From contig JBBQDK010000004.1 in the NCBI GenBank assembly GCA_038319625.1, forward strand, positions 1 to 47,714: a stretch of DNA of 47,714 bases. Direction: 5' to 3'. Each line of letters starts with the position of its first letter. The stretch's first letter is position 1. The notes beneath the pieces were generated by a model. That model saw nothing but the letters and a program-made list of their open reading frames with translations. It did no database searches and was not told where the DNA came from. Source of the stretch: JBBQDK01 sp038319625 (GTDB taxonomy: Bacteria > Pseudomonadota > Gammaproteobacteria > JBBQDK01). This document shows, one piece after another, positions 7,937-17,800 of this stretch. The translations under genes were made by a program, and so were the position numbers.

Positions 7937-9295
7937 CTACTCCCCGGCGATGGTCATTTCCTCGATCAGCAACGAGCCGGTGCGGGTGTTGCCGCGCAGT
8001 TCCACATCGTTGCCGACCGCGGCGATATTGCGTAGCATGTCGCGCAGATTACCAGCGATGGTGATCTCCTCGACCGGATACTGGATCACACAGTTCTCCA
8101 CCCAGAACCCTGCCGCGCCGCGCGAATAGTCGCCGGTGACGATATTCACGCCCTGCCCCATCAGTTCGGTGACCAGCAGGCCAGTGCCGAGTTTTTTCAG
8201 CAGCGCCGCAAAATCATCCGGACCCGGGTCGATGGTGAGATTGTGCACGCCACCGGCATTGCCGGTGGTCGCCATGCCGAGTTTGCGCGCGGAATAGCTG
8301 CCGAGCACGTAGCCTTGCAGAATGCCGCCCGTGACGATGTCGCGCGTCTGCGTGACCACGCCTTCGCTGTCGAAGGGCGCACTACCCAGGGCTTTTTTCA
8401 GATACGGCTGTTCGTGGATGCGCACGAATTCCGGAAACACCGGCTTGCCGAGATGATCGAGCAGGAACGATGATTTGCGGTACAGGCTGCCGCCGCGGAT
8501 GGCACCGATGAAATGCCCGAGCAGTCCACCGGCGATTTCGGCGGCATACAGAACTGGTACTTTGCGCGTGCTCAGACGACGCGCGCCGAGGCGGCGCACG
8601 GTACGCTCCGTGGCACGGCGGCCGACGGTGGCGGCGTCTTCCAGATCACGGGCATCGCGCGCCACCGTATACCAGTAGTCGCGTTGCATGGAGTCGCCCT
8701 GGGCGCCGATCACGGCGCAGCTGAGGCTATGACGTGTGCTGTAATAGCCGCCGCTAAAACCGTGGGTGTTGCCGTAGACGCGCAGGCCCAGATGACTGGA
8801 GACGGAGCCGCCTTCGGAATTGCTGATGCGCGGATCGGTAGCGCGCGCGGCGTCCTCGCAGGTGGTAGCCAGTGCGATGGCCTGTTCGGCGCCGATATCC
8901 CAGGGGTAACTGAGATCGAGATCGGGCACCAGCGTCGCCATCCGGTCTGGGTCGGCCAGGCCGGCGCAATCGTCTGCCGCAGTGTAGCGGGCGATACCGC
9001 AGGCGGCGCGCACCGTGGCCAGTATGGCTTCGTGCCCCAGGTCCGAGGTACTGGCCGAACCCTTGCGCTGACCGAAATAGACTGTCACGCCGAGACCGCG
9101 ATCGCGGTGGTATTCCAATGTCTCGACTTCACCCAGGCGCACCGTCACCGATAACCCGGCCTCGAAACTGACCCCGGCCTCGGCGCTGCTGGCACCCTGC
9201 TTGCGGGCCTCGACCAGGATCGCTTCGACCACCGTCTCCAATTCGGGCAGGTTCGGGTAAGTCTCTGGTACGGATTGGTTTGCTACCGAATTCAT
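7937..9295 (-). CDS. pmbA: Metalloprotease-like PmbA/TldE
   Basis: A 452-residue member of the TldD/PmbA family. PmbA (TldE) pairs with TldD to form a heterodimeric peptidase that degrades unfolded peptides, matures microcin B17 and affects CcdA stability in E. coli. PmbA itself lacks the HExxH zinc motif, as expected here. Conserved blocks include GASSAEAGVSFEAGLSVTVR near the N-terminus and RNIAAVGNDVELRGNTRTGS near the end. I chose the ATG at 9295 because GAGG lies 8 bp upstream; a TTG two codons earlier is too close to that site. The tldD partner is 3 kb away on the same strand. Confidence 0.95.
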   Translation of the reverse strand: MNSVANQSVPETYPNLPELETVVEAILVEARKQGASSAEAGVSFEAGLSVTVRLGEVETLEYHRDRGLGVTVYFGQRKGSASTSDLGHEAILATVRAACGIARYTAADDCAGLADPDRMATLVPDLDLSYPWDIGAEQAIALATTCEDAARATDPRISNSEGGSVSSHLGLRVYGNTHGFSGGYYSTRHSLSCAVIGAQGDSMQRDYWYTVARDARDLEDAATVGRRATERTVRRLGARRLSTRKVPVLYAAEIAGGLLGHFIGAIRGGSLYRKSSFLLDHLGKPVFPEFVRIHEQPYLKKALGSAPFDSEGVVTQTRDIVTGGILQGYVLGSYSARKLGMATTGNAGGVHNLTIDPGPDDFAALLKKLGTGLLVTELMGQGVNIVTGDYSRGAAGFWVENCVIQYPVEEITIAGNLRDMLRNIAAVGNDVELRGNTRTGSLLIEEMTIAGE

Positions 9296-9473
9296 GGACA
9301 AGCCTCGGGGACGGGAGCGGTAATTCTAGCATGACCGTCCCGATCAGACCCGCCGCGCTGGCCAGACTCCTTAATTAAGCTTTTTTGCCGTGCGCCGCTA
9401 GCCTGCTGATGCACGAAGGCGCATAAACCGCCTCTGCTGCCGGCGGATGGGCAATGACGACATGCGGTTATAA

Positions 9474-11210
9474 ATGAAGAGCACAGACAACATACTCTAC
9501 AAAGCGTTATGGCATACCTATTTCGATCACGCGAGCGATGGCGTGTTGGTGCTGTCCGAACAATTGCAGTTCCTCGATCTGAATCAGCGCCTGCTGGGCT
9601 GGATGGGACTGGACGCGACGCCGAAGAACCTCACTGCCGACAGGCTGCAGTTCACCGATCTGGTCGGCGGCGGACGTAATCTGCGGGTGTTCCGCGAACA
9701 CCTGGCACTGGCACAAGCCGGTCAGCCGGTGCGTTTCGAATGCCACATCCAGCCACGCCGCGGCACAGCACGCTGGGTCGAGGTCAGCCTGAGCCATGCC
9801 GCAATCGATTCCGAAACCGTCATCATCTGCATGGTGCGCGACGCCACGGAACGCCGTCAGTTGATCGCTGCACTCGAACAACAATCCAATTACGACGACC
9901 TGACAGGCCTTTGCAACCGCCGCAATTTCACGCGTCACCTGGAACGCCTGCTGTACAGCGCTCGTAATGGCGAGCATACCCACGCCCTGATCTATCTCGA
10001 TCTGGATCACTTCAAGATCATCAACGACACCTGCGGCCACAGCGCCGGCGACCAGTTGCTCACCCAATTGGCCATTACCCTGCAGAACAAGGTACGGCGC
10101 AGCGATGTGCTGGCCCGCATCGGCGGCGACGAATTCGGCATACTGCTGGAAGACTGCGCGCTGGAGCGCGCCATGTTACTCGCCGAGACCTTGCGCAGCA
10201 CCGTGATGGAAACGCCCTTCTCCTGTGATTCCAAGATATTCCACACCACCGCCAGCATCGGTATTACGGAGATAACCAGCCAGGCCAATGCCGCGCTGAT
10301 CCTCAGCTATGCCGATGCCGCCTGTTATGTCGCCAAGGACAATGGTCGCAACAATGTACAGTTGTACTTCGGCAGCGAGAAATGCTTACGCAAGCGCGCC
10401 GAGATGGATTGGGTCTCGCGCATCAACGAAGCATTCGAGCAGGATCGCTTCAGACTGTTTTTCCAGAGGATCGTACCGGTCCTGCCCTGCGACGTACGGC
10501 ATGATCACCGCGAAGTGCTGTTGCGCATGTTGGATGCACAAGGCAATCTCATTCCGCCCATGGAGTTCATTCCGGCCGCGGAGCGCTACGACATGATGCA
10601 GCTCATCGACCGCTGGGTGATCCGCAGCCTGTTTGCGGCCAAGAGCGATGAATGGCATCGCATCCACACTGACTGCGCGCAACACCAGGCCAGGTGCAGC
10701 CTGCAATACTCCGTCAATATTTCCGGCGCGAGCATCTGTGACACCCAGTTTCTGGATTTTCTGCTGGCGGAGCTCGCCGATCACGCCATACCACCCGATC
10801 TGATCTGCCTGGAGATCACCGAGACCATGGCGATCAGCAACATGGATAAGGCGCGCCAGTTCATCAAACGCGTGCGCAATGCCGGCTGCCGCATCGCACT
10901 CGATGATTTCGGCAGCGGCATGTCGTCGTTTTCCTATCTCAAGAACCTGCCTGTCAATTACCTGAAAATAGACGGTTCTCTGATCCGCAACATCGCCGAA
11001 GACCCGTCCGATCTCGGCATCGTCGATGCGGTAAACCGCATCGGTCACCTGCTCGGCTTCAAGACGGTTGCGGAATTCGTCGAGAACGACGCCATCATGG
11101 CGAAGTTGCGTCTGATCGGTATCGATTACGCCCAGGGATACGTCATCCACAAGCCTGAAGCACTGTACAACAGCGATATTCCCGCCAGCTTGCTCGCCGG
11201 TACCAGCTGA
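9474..11210 (+). CDS. PAS-GGDEF-EAL cyclic-di-GMP turnover protein
   Basis: A 578-residue cytoplasmic protein with no membrane segment. A PAS-like sensor (about residues 12-125, ending RDATERRQ) is followed by a diguanylate cyclase domain (140-300) with an intact GGDEF at 217-221 and an inhibitory-site RxxD (R208, D211) at the correct spacing. The EAL phosphodiesterase domain (about 310-570) has EVL at 347-349 instead of EAL. The other metal- and substrate-binding blocks are present: NISGAS, LEITET, ALDDFGSG, YLKIDG, AEFVEN and QGYVIHKP. Both activities are therefore possible. It stands between pmbA and yjgA, which are divergent direct neighbours in E. coli, so it looks like a later addition at this site. 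Confidence 0.93.
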   Translation: MKSTDNILYKALWHTYFDHASDGVLVLSEQLQFLDLNQRLLGWMGLDATPKNLTADRLQFTDLVGGGRNLRVFREHLALAQAGQPVRFECHIQPRRGTARWVEVSLSHAAIDSETVIICMVRDATERRQLIAALEQQSNYDDLTGLCNRRNFTRHLERLLYSARNGEHTHALIYLDLDHFKIINDTCGHSAGDQLLTQLAITLQNKVRRSDVLARIGGDEFGILLEDCALERAMLLAETLRSTVMETPFSCDSKIFHTTASIGITEITSQANAALILSYADAACYVAKDNGRNNVQLYFGSEKCLRKRAEMDWVSRINEAFEQDRFRLFFQRIVPVLPCDVRHDHREVLLRMLDAQGNLIPPMEFIPAAERYDMMQLIDRWVIRSLFAAKSDEWHRIHTDCAQHQARCSLQYSVNISGASICDTQFLDFLLAELADHAIPPDLICLEITETMAISNMDKARQFIKRVRNAGCRIALDDFGSGMSSFSYLKNLPVNYLKIDGSLIRNIAEDPSDLGIVDAVNRIGHLLGFKTVAEFVENDAIMAKLRLIGIDYAQGYVIHKPEALYNSDIPASLLAGTS

Positions 11211-11274
11211 ACGCCGCAACACGTTACAATAGTCGCACTGTCGCCATTTCCGGCGACGGCGGAACGATCTTATT

Positions 11275-11808
11275 ATGACGACCTATCCCACTGACGGCAG
11301 CGAATACGACGCTTCCGACGACGCAAAGAGCAAGAGCCAGGTCAAGCGCGAGATGAGCGCCTTGCAGGTTCTGGGCGAGACTCTGGTCGCACTGAGCGCG
11401 CACGAACTGGAACGTATTCCGCTACCGGAGAAACTGCATGACGCAGTGGTGGCCGCCCGCGGCATGACGCAACGCGGTGCGCGCAAGCGTCAACTGCAAT
11501 ACATCGGCAAGGTCATGCGCAATGTCGATCCCGAACCGATCCGTGAACACCTCGCCGAATTGCAATCACGCAGTCGCCAATCCGCATCACGTCAGCATCA
11601 TCTCGAACGCCTGCGCGACCTGTTGCTCAACGAAGGTGATGCCGCCATGGACGAGGTGTTGCTGGTCTTGCCCGGCGCCGAGCGTACCCATTTACGGCAA
11701 TTGATGCGCGAAGCGCACAAGGAAATGCTGCACAACAAACCCCCGCACGCCTCACGGGCCTTGTTCCGTTATTTGCGGGATTTGCAGGATCAGGACAACG
11801 GGGAATAG
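11275..11808 (+). CDS. yjgA: Ribosome-associated protein YjgA/DarP (DUF615)
   Basis: A 177-residue basic protein of the YjgA (DarP) family, which associates with late 50S ribosomal intermediates and supports large-subunit assembly. Family blocks are KSKSQVKREMSALQVLGE near the N-terminus and ARKRQLQYIGKVMRNVD in the middle. A tail rich in basic and acidic residues (SRALFRYLRDLQDQD) completes it. GGAA lies about 12 bp before the ATG. A small hairpin, GTCGCC/GGCGAC (11240-11257), lies in the leader. The yjgA-pmbA association is conserved, here separated by a GGDEF-EAL gene. Confidence 0.94.
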   Translation: MTTYPTDGSEYDASDDAKSKSQVKREMSALQVLGETLVALSAHELERIPLPEKLHDAVVAARGMTQRGARKRQLQYIGKVMRNVDPEPIREHLAELQSRSRQSASRQHHLERLRDLLLNEGDAAMDEVLLVLPGAERTHLRQLMREAHKEMLHNKPPHASRALFRYLRDLQDQDNGE

Positions 11809-11857
11809 GCTTTATGCCTGGTCGGCATTGAACCCTGTACGAAGATTATGTCCACTT

Positions 11858-11898
11858 GGCGCCATACCATAAGAGTTTGATCTTATGGCAATGGCGCC
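11858..11898. terminator. Strong hairpin between yjgA and the small gene
   Basis: GGCGCCAT-A-CCATAAG (11858-11873) pairs with CTTATGG-CA-ATGGCGCC (11882-11898), giving about 15 base pairs with one small internal bulge and an 8-nt loop. It lies between converging genes, 49 bp after yjgA and 10 bp after the stop of the small minus-strand gene. There is no clear U-run, so it may instead act as a 3'-end protector. Confidence 0.5.
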
Positions 11899-11908
11899 GG
11901 GAGACACG

Positions 11909-12100
11909 TCAGGCTTTCGTATTGATGATGGTACCTACTGTCCCTGACGAAGCAACCTTCGACTGTTGCGCCGCCTGTTTCTCGACCTCGCCTGCTTTGC
12001 TGCCATCGTTGTCGCCATCACTATCGCGATTTTTATTCACCTGCTGGGAATGAGGGTGCTGTGCTGGCGGAACAACCCCTGAAATACTGCTGATTGCCAT
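11909..12100 (-). CDS. Small hydrophilic protein of unknown function (63 aa)
   Basis: A 63-residue protein starting MAISSISGVVPPAQ. The translation signal is excellent: AGGAGG lies 6 bp before the ATG. The middle has an acidic DSDGDNDGS stretch and the C-terminus is rich in Ser, Thr, Ala and Gln; there is no signal peptide, membrane segment or cysteine. The DxDGDND part resembles a calcium-binding loop, but the residues after it do not fit an EF-hand. A sigma-54-like site lies about 72-88 bp upstream and a hairpin follows the stop, so it looks like a monocistronic gene. A longer frame from 12217 exists, but the Shine-Dalgarno fixes the start at 12100. Confidence 0.65.
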   Translation of the reverse strand: MAISSISGVVPPAQHPHSQQVNKNRDSDGDNDGSKAGEVEKQAAQQSKVASSGTVGTIINTKA

Positions 12101-12171
12101 TGGAACCTCCTGAGATGATGCTAGAAGTATTAGCTCACCCTTGATGATCGGCAGAATAGCCTGAAACTGTA

Positions 12172-12188
12172 GGCATGCGCCCTGCCAA
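12172..12188 (-). promoter_or_regulatory. Candidate sigma-54 (-24/-12) promoter of the 63-aa gene
   Basis: Read on the minus strand, TTGGCAGGGCGCATGCC has the invariant GG and GC separated by exactly 10 nt, with TTGGCA at -24 and ATGC (consensus TTGC) at -12. The transcript would start roughly 60 nt before the small gene's ATG. The rpoN gene is in the same window. Chance occurrence cannot be excluded, and no activator-binding site is recognised. Confidence 0.35.
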
Positions 12189-12249
12189 CTGCCATAGTCT
12201 GTAAATGCTTGTGGCATCAGGCGCTACCCGTTTGATTGTGCGGCAATAC

Positions 12250-13692
12250 TCAGCCGCCCGTGCCGCCGACCGTGAGCGCATCGATGCGCAGGGTCGGCTG
12301 GCCGACACCGACCGGGACGCTCTGGCCTTCCTTGCCGCAAGTGCCGACCCCGGCGTCCAGTTTCAGATCATTGCCGACCATGGCGACACGCATCAGCACA
12401 TCGGGACCATTGCCTATCAGCGTCGCGCCTTTCACTGGCCGGGTGACCTTGCCGTTTTCAATGAGATAGGCCTCACTCGCGGAGAAGACAAATTTGCCCG
12501 AGGTGATGTCGACCTGGCCGCCGCCGAAGTTTACGGCGTACAGTCCGTTTTCCACCGACGCGATGATTTCTTCCGGCGCATATTGACCGGCAAGCATGTA
12601 GGTGTTGGTCATGCGCGGCATCGGTAGATGCGCGTAGGATTCGCGCCGGCCGTTTCCGGTGGAGGCGACGCCCATGAGGTTCGCGTTGAGCTTGTCCTGC
12701 AGATAGCCTTTCAGGATGCCGTTCTCGATCAGTGTCGTGCACTGGGTCAGTGTGCCTTCATCGTCGATGTTCAGCGAGCCACGCCGACTCGCCAGGGTAC
12801 CATCGTCGACCACGGTGCATTGTGGCGAAGCGACCCGCTGACCCAGCTTGCCCGCAAAAGCCGATGTGCCCTTGCGGTTAAAGTCTCCTTCCAGCCCATG
12901 CCCGATGGCCTCGTGCAGCAGCACGCCCGGCCAGCCCGGCCCCAGTACCACGGTCATGGTGCCGGCCGGGGCCGCGATGGCCTCCAGGTTCAGTAGCGCC
13001 TGTCGCACTGCTTCGCGCGCGTACTCGAAACCGCGCGCCTGTTCGGAAAAATAACCGTAGCCAACGCGGCCGCCACCACCGGAACTGCCCTGCTCGCGAC
13101 GGCCGTTTTGTTCGGCGATGACACTGACATTGAGGCGTACCAGCGGACGCACGTCACCGGCCAGAGTGCCGTCACTGCCCGCCACCAGGATCACGTCATG
13201 CACGGCGGCCAGACTGACGATGACCTGCGTGATGCGCGGATCGAGCCGACGCGCCTCGGCATCAATCGATTCCAGCAACCGTACCTTGTCCTGATCGTCG
13301 AGCGTGTCGAGCGGGTCGAAGGGTAGATAAAGTTCACGGCCATGGCGCGGCTGCCAGGCCTGTAGTCGGCCTTCGCCACCGCTGCGCGCAATCGCGCGTG
13401 CGGCCTGCGATGCCTGCATCAGCGCCGGCAGAACGATTTCGTCGGAGTAGGCGAACCCGGTCTTCTCAGCGCTGATGGCACGCACACCGACGCCTTGCTC
13501 AATATTGTGACTGCCTTCCTTGACGATGCCATCCTCCAGCATCCAGGACTCCTGGCGGCTCATCTGGAAATACAGATCGGCACTGTCCACAGCATGACCC
13601 ATAACGCGATCCAGCACCGCGGTCAGCTCATGCTCGCCGATGCCCGTCGGAGCAAGCAGGCGGTTGCGGGCGATTTCGAGGGTATTGTTCAT
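12250..13692 (-). CDS. tldD: Metalloprotease TldD
   Basis: A 480-residue zinc metalloprotease subunit that works with PmbA/TldE. The zinc motif HEAIGH is at residues 260-265 in VLLHEAIGHGLEGD, and the C-terminal family block (VTRPVKGATLIGNGPDVL, then KLDAGVGTCGKEGQS) is intact. It lies at the end of the maf-rng-yhdP-nit-tldD series on the minus strand, the common gammaproteobacterial order. No Shine-Dalgarno is visible before the ATG at 13692; instead a heptamer hairpin element ends about 16 bp upstream. Confidence 0.96.
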   Translation of the reverse strand: MNNTLEIARNRLLAPTGIGEHELTAVLDRVMGHAVDSADLYFQMSRQESWMLEDGIVKEGSHNIEQGVGVRAISAEKTGFAYSDEIVLPALMQASQAARAIARSGGEGRLQAWQPRHGRELYLPFDPLDTLDDQDKVRLLESIDAEARRLDPRITQVIVSLAAVHDVILVAGSDGTLAGDVRPLVRLNVSVIAEQNGRREQGSSGGGGRVGYGYFSEQARGFEYAREAVRQALLNLEAIAAPAGTMTVVLGPGWPGVLLHEAIGHGLEGDFNRKGTSAFAGKLGQRVASPQCTVVDDGTLASRRGSLNIDDEGTLTQCTTLIENGILKGYLQDKLNANLMGVASTGNGRRESYAHLPMPRMTNTYMLAGQYAPEEIIASVENGLYAVNFGGGQVDITSGKFVFSASEAYLIENGKVTRPVKGATLIGNGPDVLMRVAMVGNDLKLDAGVGTCGKEGQSVPVGVGQPTLRIDALTVGGTGG

Positions 13693-13707
13693 GGTTAGAG
13701 AAGCGAA

Positions 13708-13784
13708 AAGGGAAAAGATATAAAGAGGAAAGGTTAAGACTTTACACTATATCTTTTATCTTTTCTCTTTATATCTTTTCCCTT
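13708..13784. repeat. Heptamer inverted-repeat element B (nit/tldD gap)
   Basis: Positions 13708-13727 and 13765-13784 form a perfect 20-bp inverted repeat with a 37-nt loop. The arms are purine-only on one side and pyrimidine-rich on the other, built from AAAAGAT-type units (a rotation of the GATAAAA unit of element I). Further copies of the unit extend inward on the right side (13749-13764). The right arm overlaps the nit stop codon (13783-13785). Confidence 0.85.
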
Positions 13785-14601
13785 ATTTACAATGCAATCT
13801 GCGGTGATCGATTGCCGGAAAATTACTGCGGGTACTGATCAGGCGTTTCCGATCCAGTTCAGCGATGACAAAACCAGAACCGCGCGGCAGACGGTCCAGG
13901 ATCACACCCCAAGGGTCGACTATCATGCTATCGCCGTGGGTCTCGCGGCCATTGAGATGATAACCGCCCTGCGCACCGGCCACGACGTAACACAGATTCT
14001 CGATGGCACGTGCCCGCAACAGGGTTTCCCAATGGGCGCGCCCGGTGATGGCGGTGAAGGCCGAGGGTATCACCAGTAGTTCCATGCCATCGTCGAGTAG
14101 ACGACGGAACAGTTCCGGGAAACGCAAATCGTAACAGACGGCGAGACCCAGCTTGCCGATGGGCGTGTCGACCACGACCGGCTCGGTACCCGGTTCGATG
14201 GTCTGCGATTCGGTGTACTGCTCGCCACTGTCCACCACCCGCACGTCGAACAGATGGATCTTGTCATAGCGCGCGATGCATCGACCGCTGGGATCGAACA
14301 ACAGGCAGGCGGCACGTACCTTGTCGGCGACCGTCGCGACCATCGGTATGGTACCACCCACCAGCCAGATGCCGTGACGCGCCGCCTGCTGTGCCAGAAA
14401 ATCCTGGATCGGGCCGCTGCCATCGGCTTCGCGGATCGCGACCTTGTCGGTCTCCGCCATGCCCATGACCGCGAAGTTCTCCGGCAATACCACCAAGCGT
14501 GCACCAGCGCCGGCCGCGCGTCCGATGAGACGCCCGGCCTCCAGAAGATTGGCGTTTACGTTGGGCCCGGAGGCCATTTGTATTGCGGCGACAGCAGTCA
14601 T
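13783..14601 (-). CDS. Carbon-nitrogen hydrolase (Nit / deaminated glutathione amidase type)
   Basis: A 272-residue nitrilase-superfamily hydrolase. The catalytic Glu-Lys-Cys triad is E41 (VLPENFAVMG), K114 (RYDKIHLFDV) and C156 (GLAVCYDLRFPELFR). Family members close to Nit1/YafV/NitA repair deaminated glutathione; a specific substrate cannot be assigned from sequence alone. I chose the ATG at 14601 because the family N-terminus (VAAIQMASG) follows it; a frame from 14652 would add 17 unconserved residues. It lies between yhdP and tldD, a position often held by this family in Gammaproteobacteria. Its stop codon is inside repeat element B. The 214 bp before it contain nothing I recognise. Confidence 0.92.
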   Translation of the reverse strand: MTAVAAIQMASGPNVNANLLEAGRLIGRAAGAGARLVVLPENFAVMGMAETDKVAIREADGSGPIQDFLAQQAARHGIWLVGGTIPMVATVADKVRAACLLFDPSGRCIARYDKIHLFDVRVVDSGEQYTESQTIEPGTEPVVVDTPIGKLGLAVCYDLRFPELFRRLLDDGMELLVIPSAFTAITGRAHWETLLRARAIENLCYVVAGAQGGYHLNGRETHGDSMIVDPWGVILDRLPRGSGFVIAELDRKRLISTRSNFPAIDHRRLHCK

Positions 14602-14815
14602 GTAACGGGTACAGCATATGAGATTTCGTGCAGGATACCACACCCGGGACAAGGCACGGCAGCTTCATGAAGCGACAGCGCATGCCCGAGCCGAGGCACT
14701 GGCGGGAGCCTGCACGTGGTCGGTTTCAGTTGTACCCGAAGGCCCGCCTGATCGTGATTTACCGCATCGGTTCGCATCCCGCACATGCCGATCATCCGAC
14801 AAGGGCTGACGGACA

Positions 14816-17800
14816 TCACGGCGTTTTCTGATCAGCGGGATTTTGTAGTGACACCCGCTCGATGAGCGGCTTGTCCCAAGTGCCGGTCACCGTGTACTGA
14901 TAACGGGTGATGGCGTCGAGTTGGCTCTGAAAGAGTTTTTGTGCCAGAAACAGCGCGGCGCCGATACCGGGATTGGCGATCGCGCCGGCGAGCGGCAAGC
15001 TTGAAGTGAGATGTGGCGTAACGGTAATCAGTTGATCGTAATCGCGCCGCACCAGGCCCGTGCGGCCGCTGATATCGAGACGCGCCGCCGGTCCCTTGAT
15101 GATGGTGTTCTCGGTAAAGGCATCACCGCTCTTGAAGGTAAAATCGCCGCTGATCTCATCAAATGTGAATCCTTTCTTGAAAAGATCACTGAAATCCAGG
15201 CGTAACCGCCGCTGCAATTCATTGATGCTGAGCAGGCCGAACACTCGTCCGGCGCCTGGCTCGATATCGACGAAGCGGCCATCCTTGATGTCGACATGCA
15301 AGCTGCCTTGCAAACGCTCCAGCGCGAATTGCGCCGGCGAACCCGGCCAGTCAGCCTGGATCTTTGCCGTGGTCTCGCCATCTTTGATATTGCCGACATA
15401 ACCGAATTTTCCTAATAGCAACCCGAGTTGCGGTGCGTGTACATCGATACTGAATCGGGATATCTGGGTCGTCTTATCCACAAGCCAGTCACCGCTGGCA
15501 CTGGCCTTGAGCTGCGGTGATTCCACCAACGCCTTGTCGACATGCATGCCGGCGGGGCTGCGTGTGGCGTTCAAGGTCAATGTGCCGAACTCGGTGCCGT
15601 GATAATCGAATTGCTTGGCGACCAGTTGCAGTGCCGGCAAGCGCCGCGGGTCAATGGGCTTGCTGGTCGCGTCGTTGTGCCCACCCGCTGCAAGTTTCAG
15701 ATGGTCAAGCGTCATAACCACAGGTCCACCGTCCGGGTATTTCACAGGCACTTGGATGCCGCCACTCAGTGCATCGCTGTCGACATTCACCTGCCACAGT
15801 GCCGGCTGTCGCTCGGCCATCAGATGCAGCCCATTAAGCGTATAGCTGCCGGCATTGAATTTCAGGATATTGACATCCACGACGCGCACAGTATCCGGCG
15901 CCTGCAGGGCGATATCAGTGGCCTTGCCGTTCATCAGCGCCGCGCGCCAGGCATCGAAATCGAACGCCGCGAGCTCACCGGTGATGCGCAGTCCCGCCTG
16001 CTCCGGCAATTGCGCTGGGGAACCGCCGAGGCGCAACTCGCCACGTGCCAGGGCAGTCTGATCCGAAGAGTTTCCCGGCTCGAAGGCCCCGCGCAACAGA
16101 TCGCCGTAACTGCTGACAATCACGCCCGGCACAGTGCCATTCAGCGGCATGTCGATACTGAGCGCGCGGGTTTCCTTTGCGGTCTTACCGAGCGGTGCAG
16201 GCAGATGCACCGTGATACCGTTCAATGCCGATTCGATATGCAGCCTGGTGGGTGCCGCGGCCTGTGGCGCGAACAGCAAACTGACATTATAACTACTCGT
16301 CCCCTCAAGCAAACGCCAAAACGCACCCGGCTGATACGTCGCCAGTGTCTTGATATCCATGCGACTTTGCAGATCGAGACGGGCGCCGGCATTCGGCCCG
16401 CTGTCGCGGGTCTGGGCCGTGATTGTCGCGGGCTTGCCGAAAAGATTCGCCCGCAGCCCGGTGCTGAACAAGCCAGCAGCGGTGAAATCCAACGGTCCGC
16501 TGATATCGCTCAATGTCAGATCGAGCTTCGGCACCGCCAGTGTCCCGCCATTGAAATCGATGCGTCCCAGCAGCAGCGGCACGCTATCGTGCGGTGTCAA
16601 CGGCAGACTCAGTGATAATGTGAGGCGACTCTCGCCGCCCGCCGTCAATCCGGCAAGCGAGTCACGGTAATGCGCCGCCAGTGGCGAGGCGTTCAGGAAG
16701 TGCAACAGATCAGCATTGCTGGCTTGTGTACTGCCGTCGATCTGCAATTCACCATGATGCAGATCCAGAATACTGACGTGGGTCGGTCCCAGTTGCGCGG
16801 AAAAAATCCTGCCGCTGGAGGCATCGATATCCATGCCGCGACCGTTGAAATTCACCTGCGCGGAAATGTCTTCGATTTTCGGCCAGGCAGCGCCGTAATC
16901 GAGTCCGACGTTTTTGACGTCGACACTCACCTGGAACACGCCTTCATGGTTGTCGAAGGGGAAATCCGCCAGTCGGCCATGAAACAGCACCACTCCCCTG
17001 GGCATCCGACCGCCGAGAAATGCACGATCCAGCCACTCCACCACACCGGGCGGCATGATCTGCGCAGGCAGATAGCGCGACACTGCGGTAATATCGCCGT
17101 CACTGAAATTTGTCTGCAGATCCAGGAACGGTTTGCCCTCATCCGGCAGGTCGAGACTGAAACGCGTTGCGGTCTGCACATCGGCATTGCCGGCCAGCAG
17201 TTGCGCTGATTGTATGTGCCACAGTGTGGCAAAGTGCTGCCATTCGATGTCGCCACCGAGTTGCCGCAACAGCAAGGGCTGGCGGAACAATGCAGGCAGC
17301 CCGATGCTGACCCGATGACTGTCTAGTTGCAGTCGGCCATCCTTATCATTGCCTTCCAGCAGCCCGGTGATCCCCGACAGGGCCGGCAGATGCTGCCAGG
17401 CATGGGTGCTCAGTCCCGCGAGGCGTGCTTTGAGATAATAGTGCTGCAGTTGATCATCCTGCATTAGCGCCTGTGCGCGCAGCTCATGGACATCACCCGC
17501 GGGAGCTACTCCGACGAGCTTGGCCTGTGTGGACTCCGGCAGTATTTTGCCGAGTTTCGCCAGGGCACTGACATCCTGCAGACGAAGGAAGTCGAAAGCG
17601 GCATCAAACTGCTGCGCACCGTTCGCCAGGATGCGTCGACGCAGGCTGAAGCCGCTTATCGGCCAGGCTTGCGTACCACGCGTCACGCGCATATCTTCGA
17701 CGTCGACGCGCCAGCTTTTCGCATCGCTCAGGTAGCGCAGACGACCGCCCAAGGCATCGAGTGTTGGCACGGTCGCACCGGCCAGCCGTAGTTTGTGCAG

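Noticed and set aside
11990..12030. EF-hand in the 63-aa protein
   Set aside because: DxDxDG is present, but the hydrophobic position 8 and the acidic position 12 of the loop do not fit.
15542..16615. 357-aa open frame on the plus strand
   Set aside because: It is antisense to yhdP; its composition matches a shadow frame.
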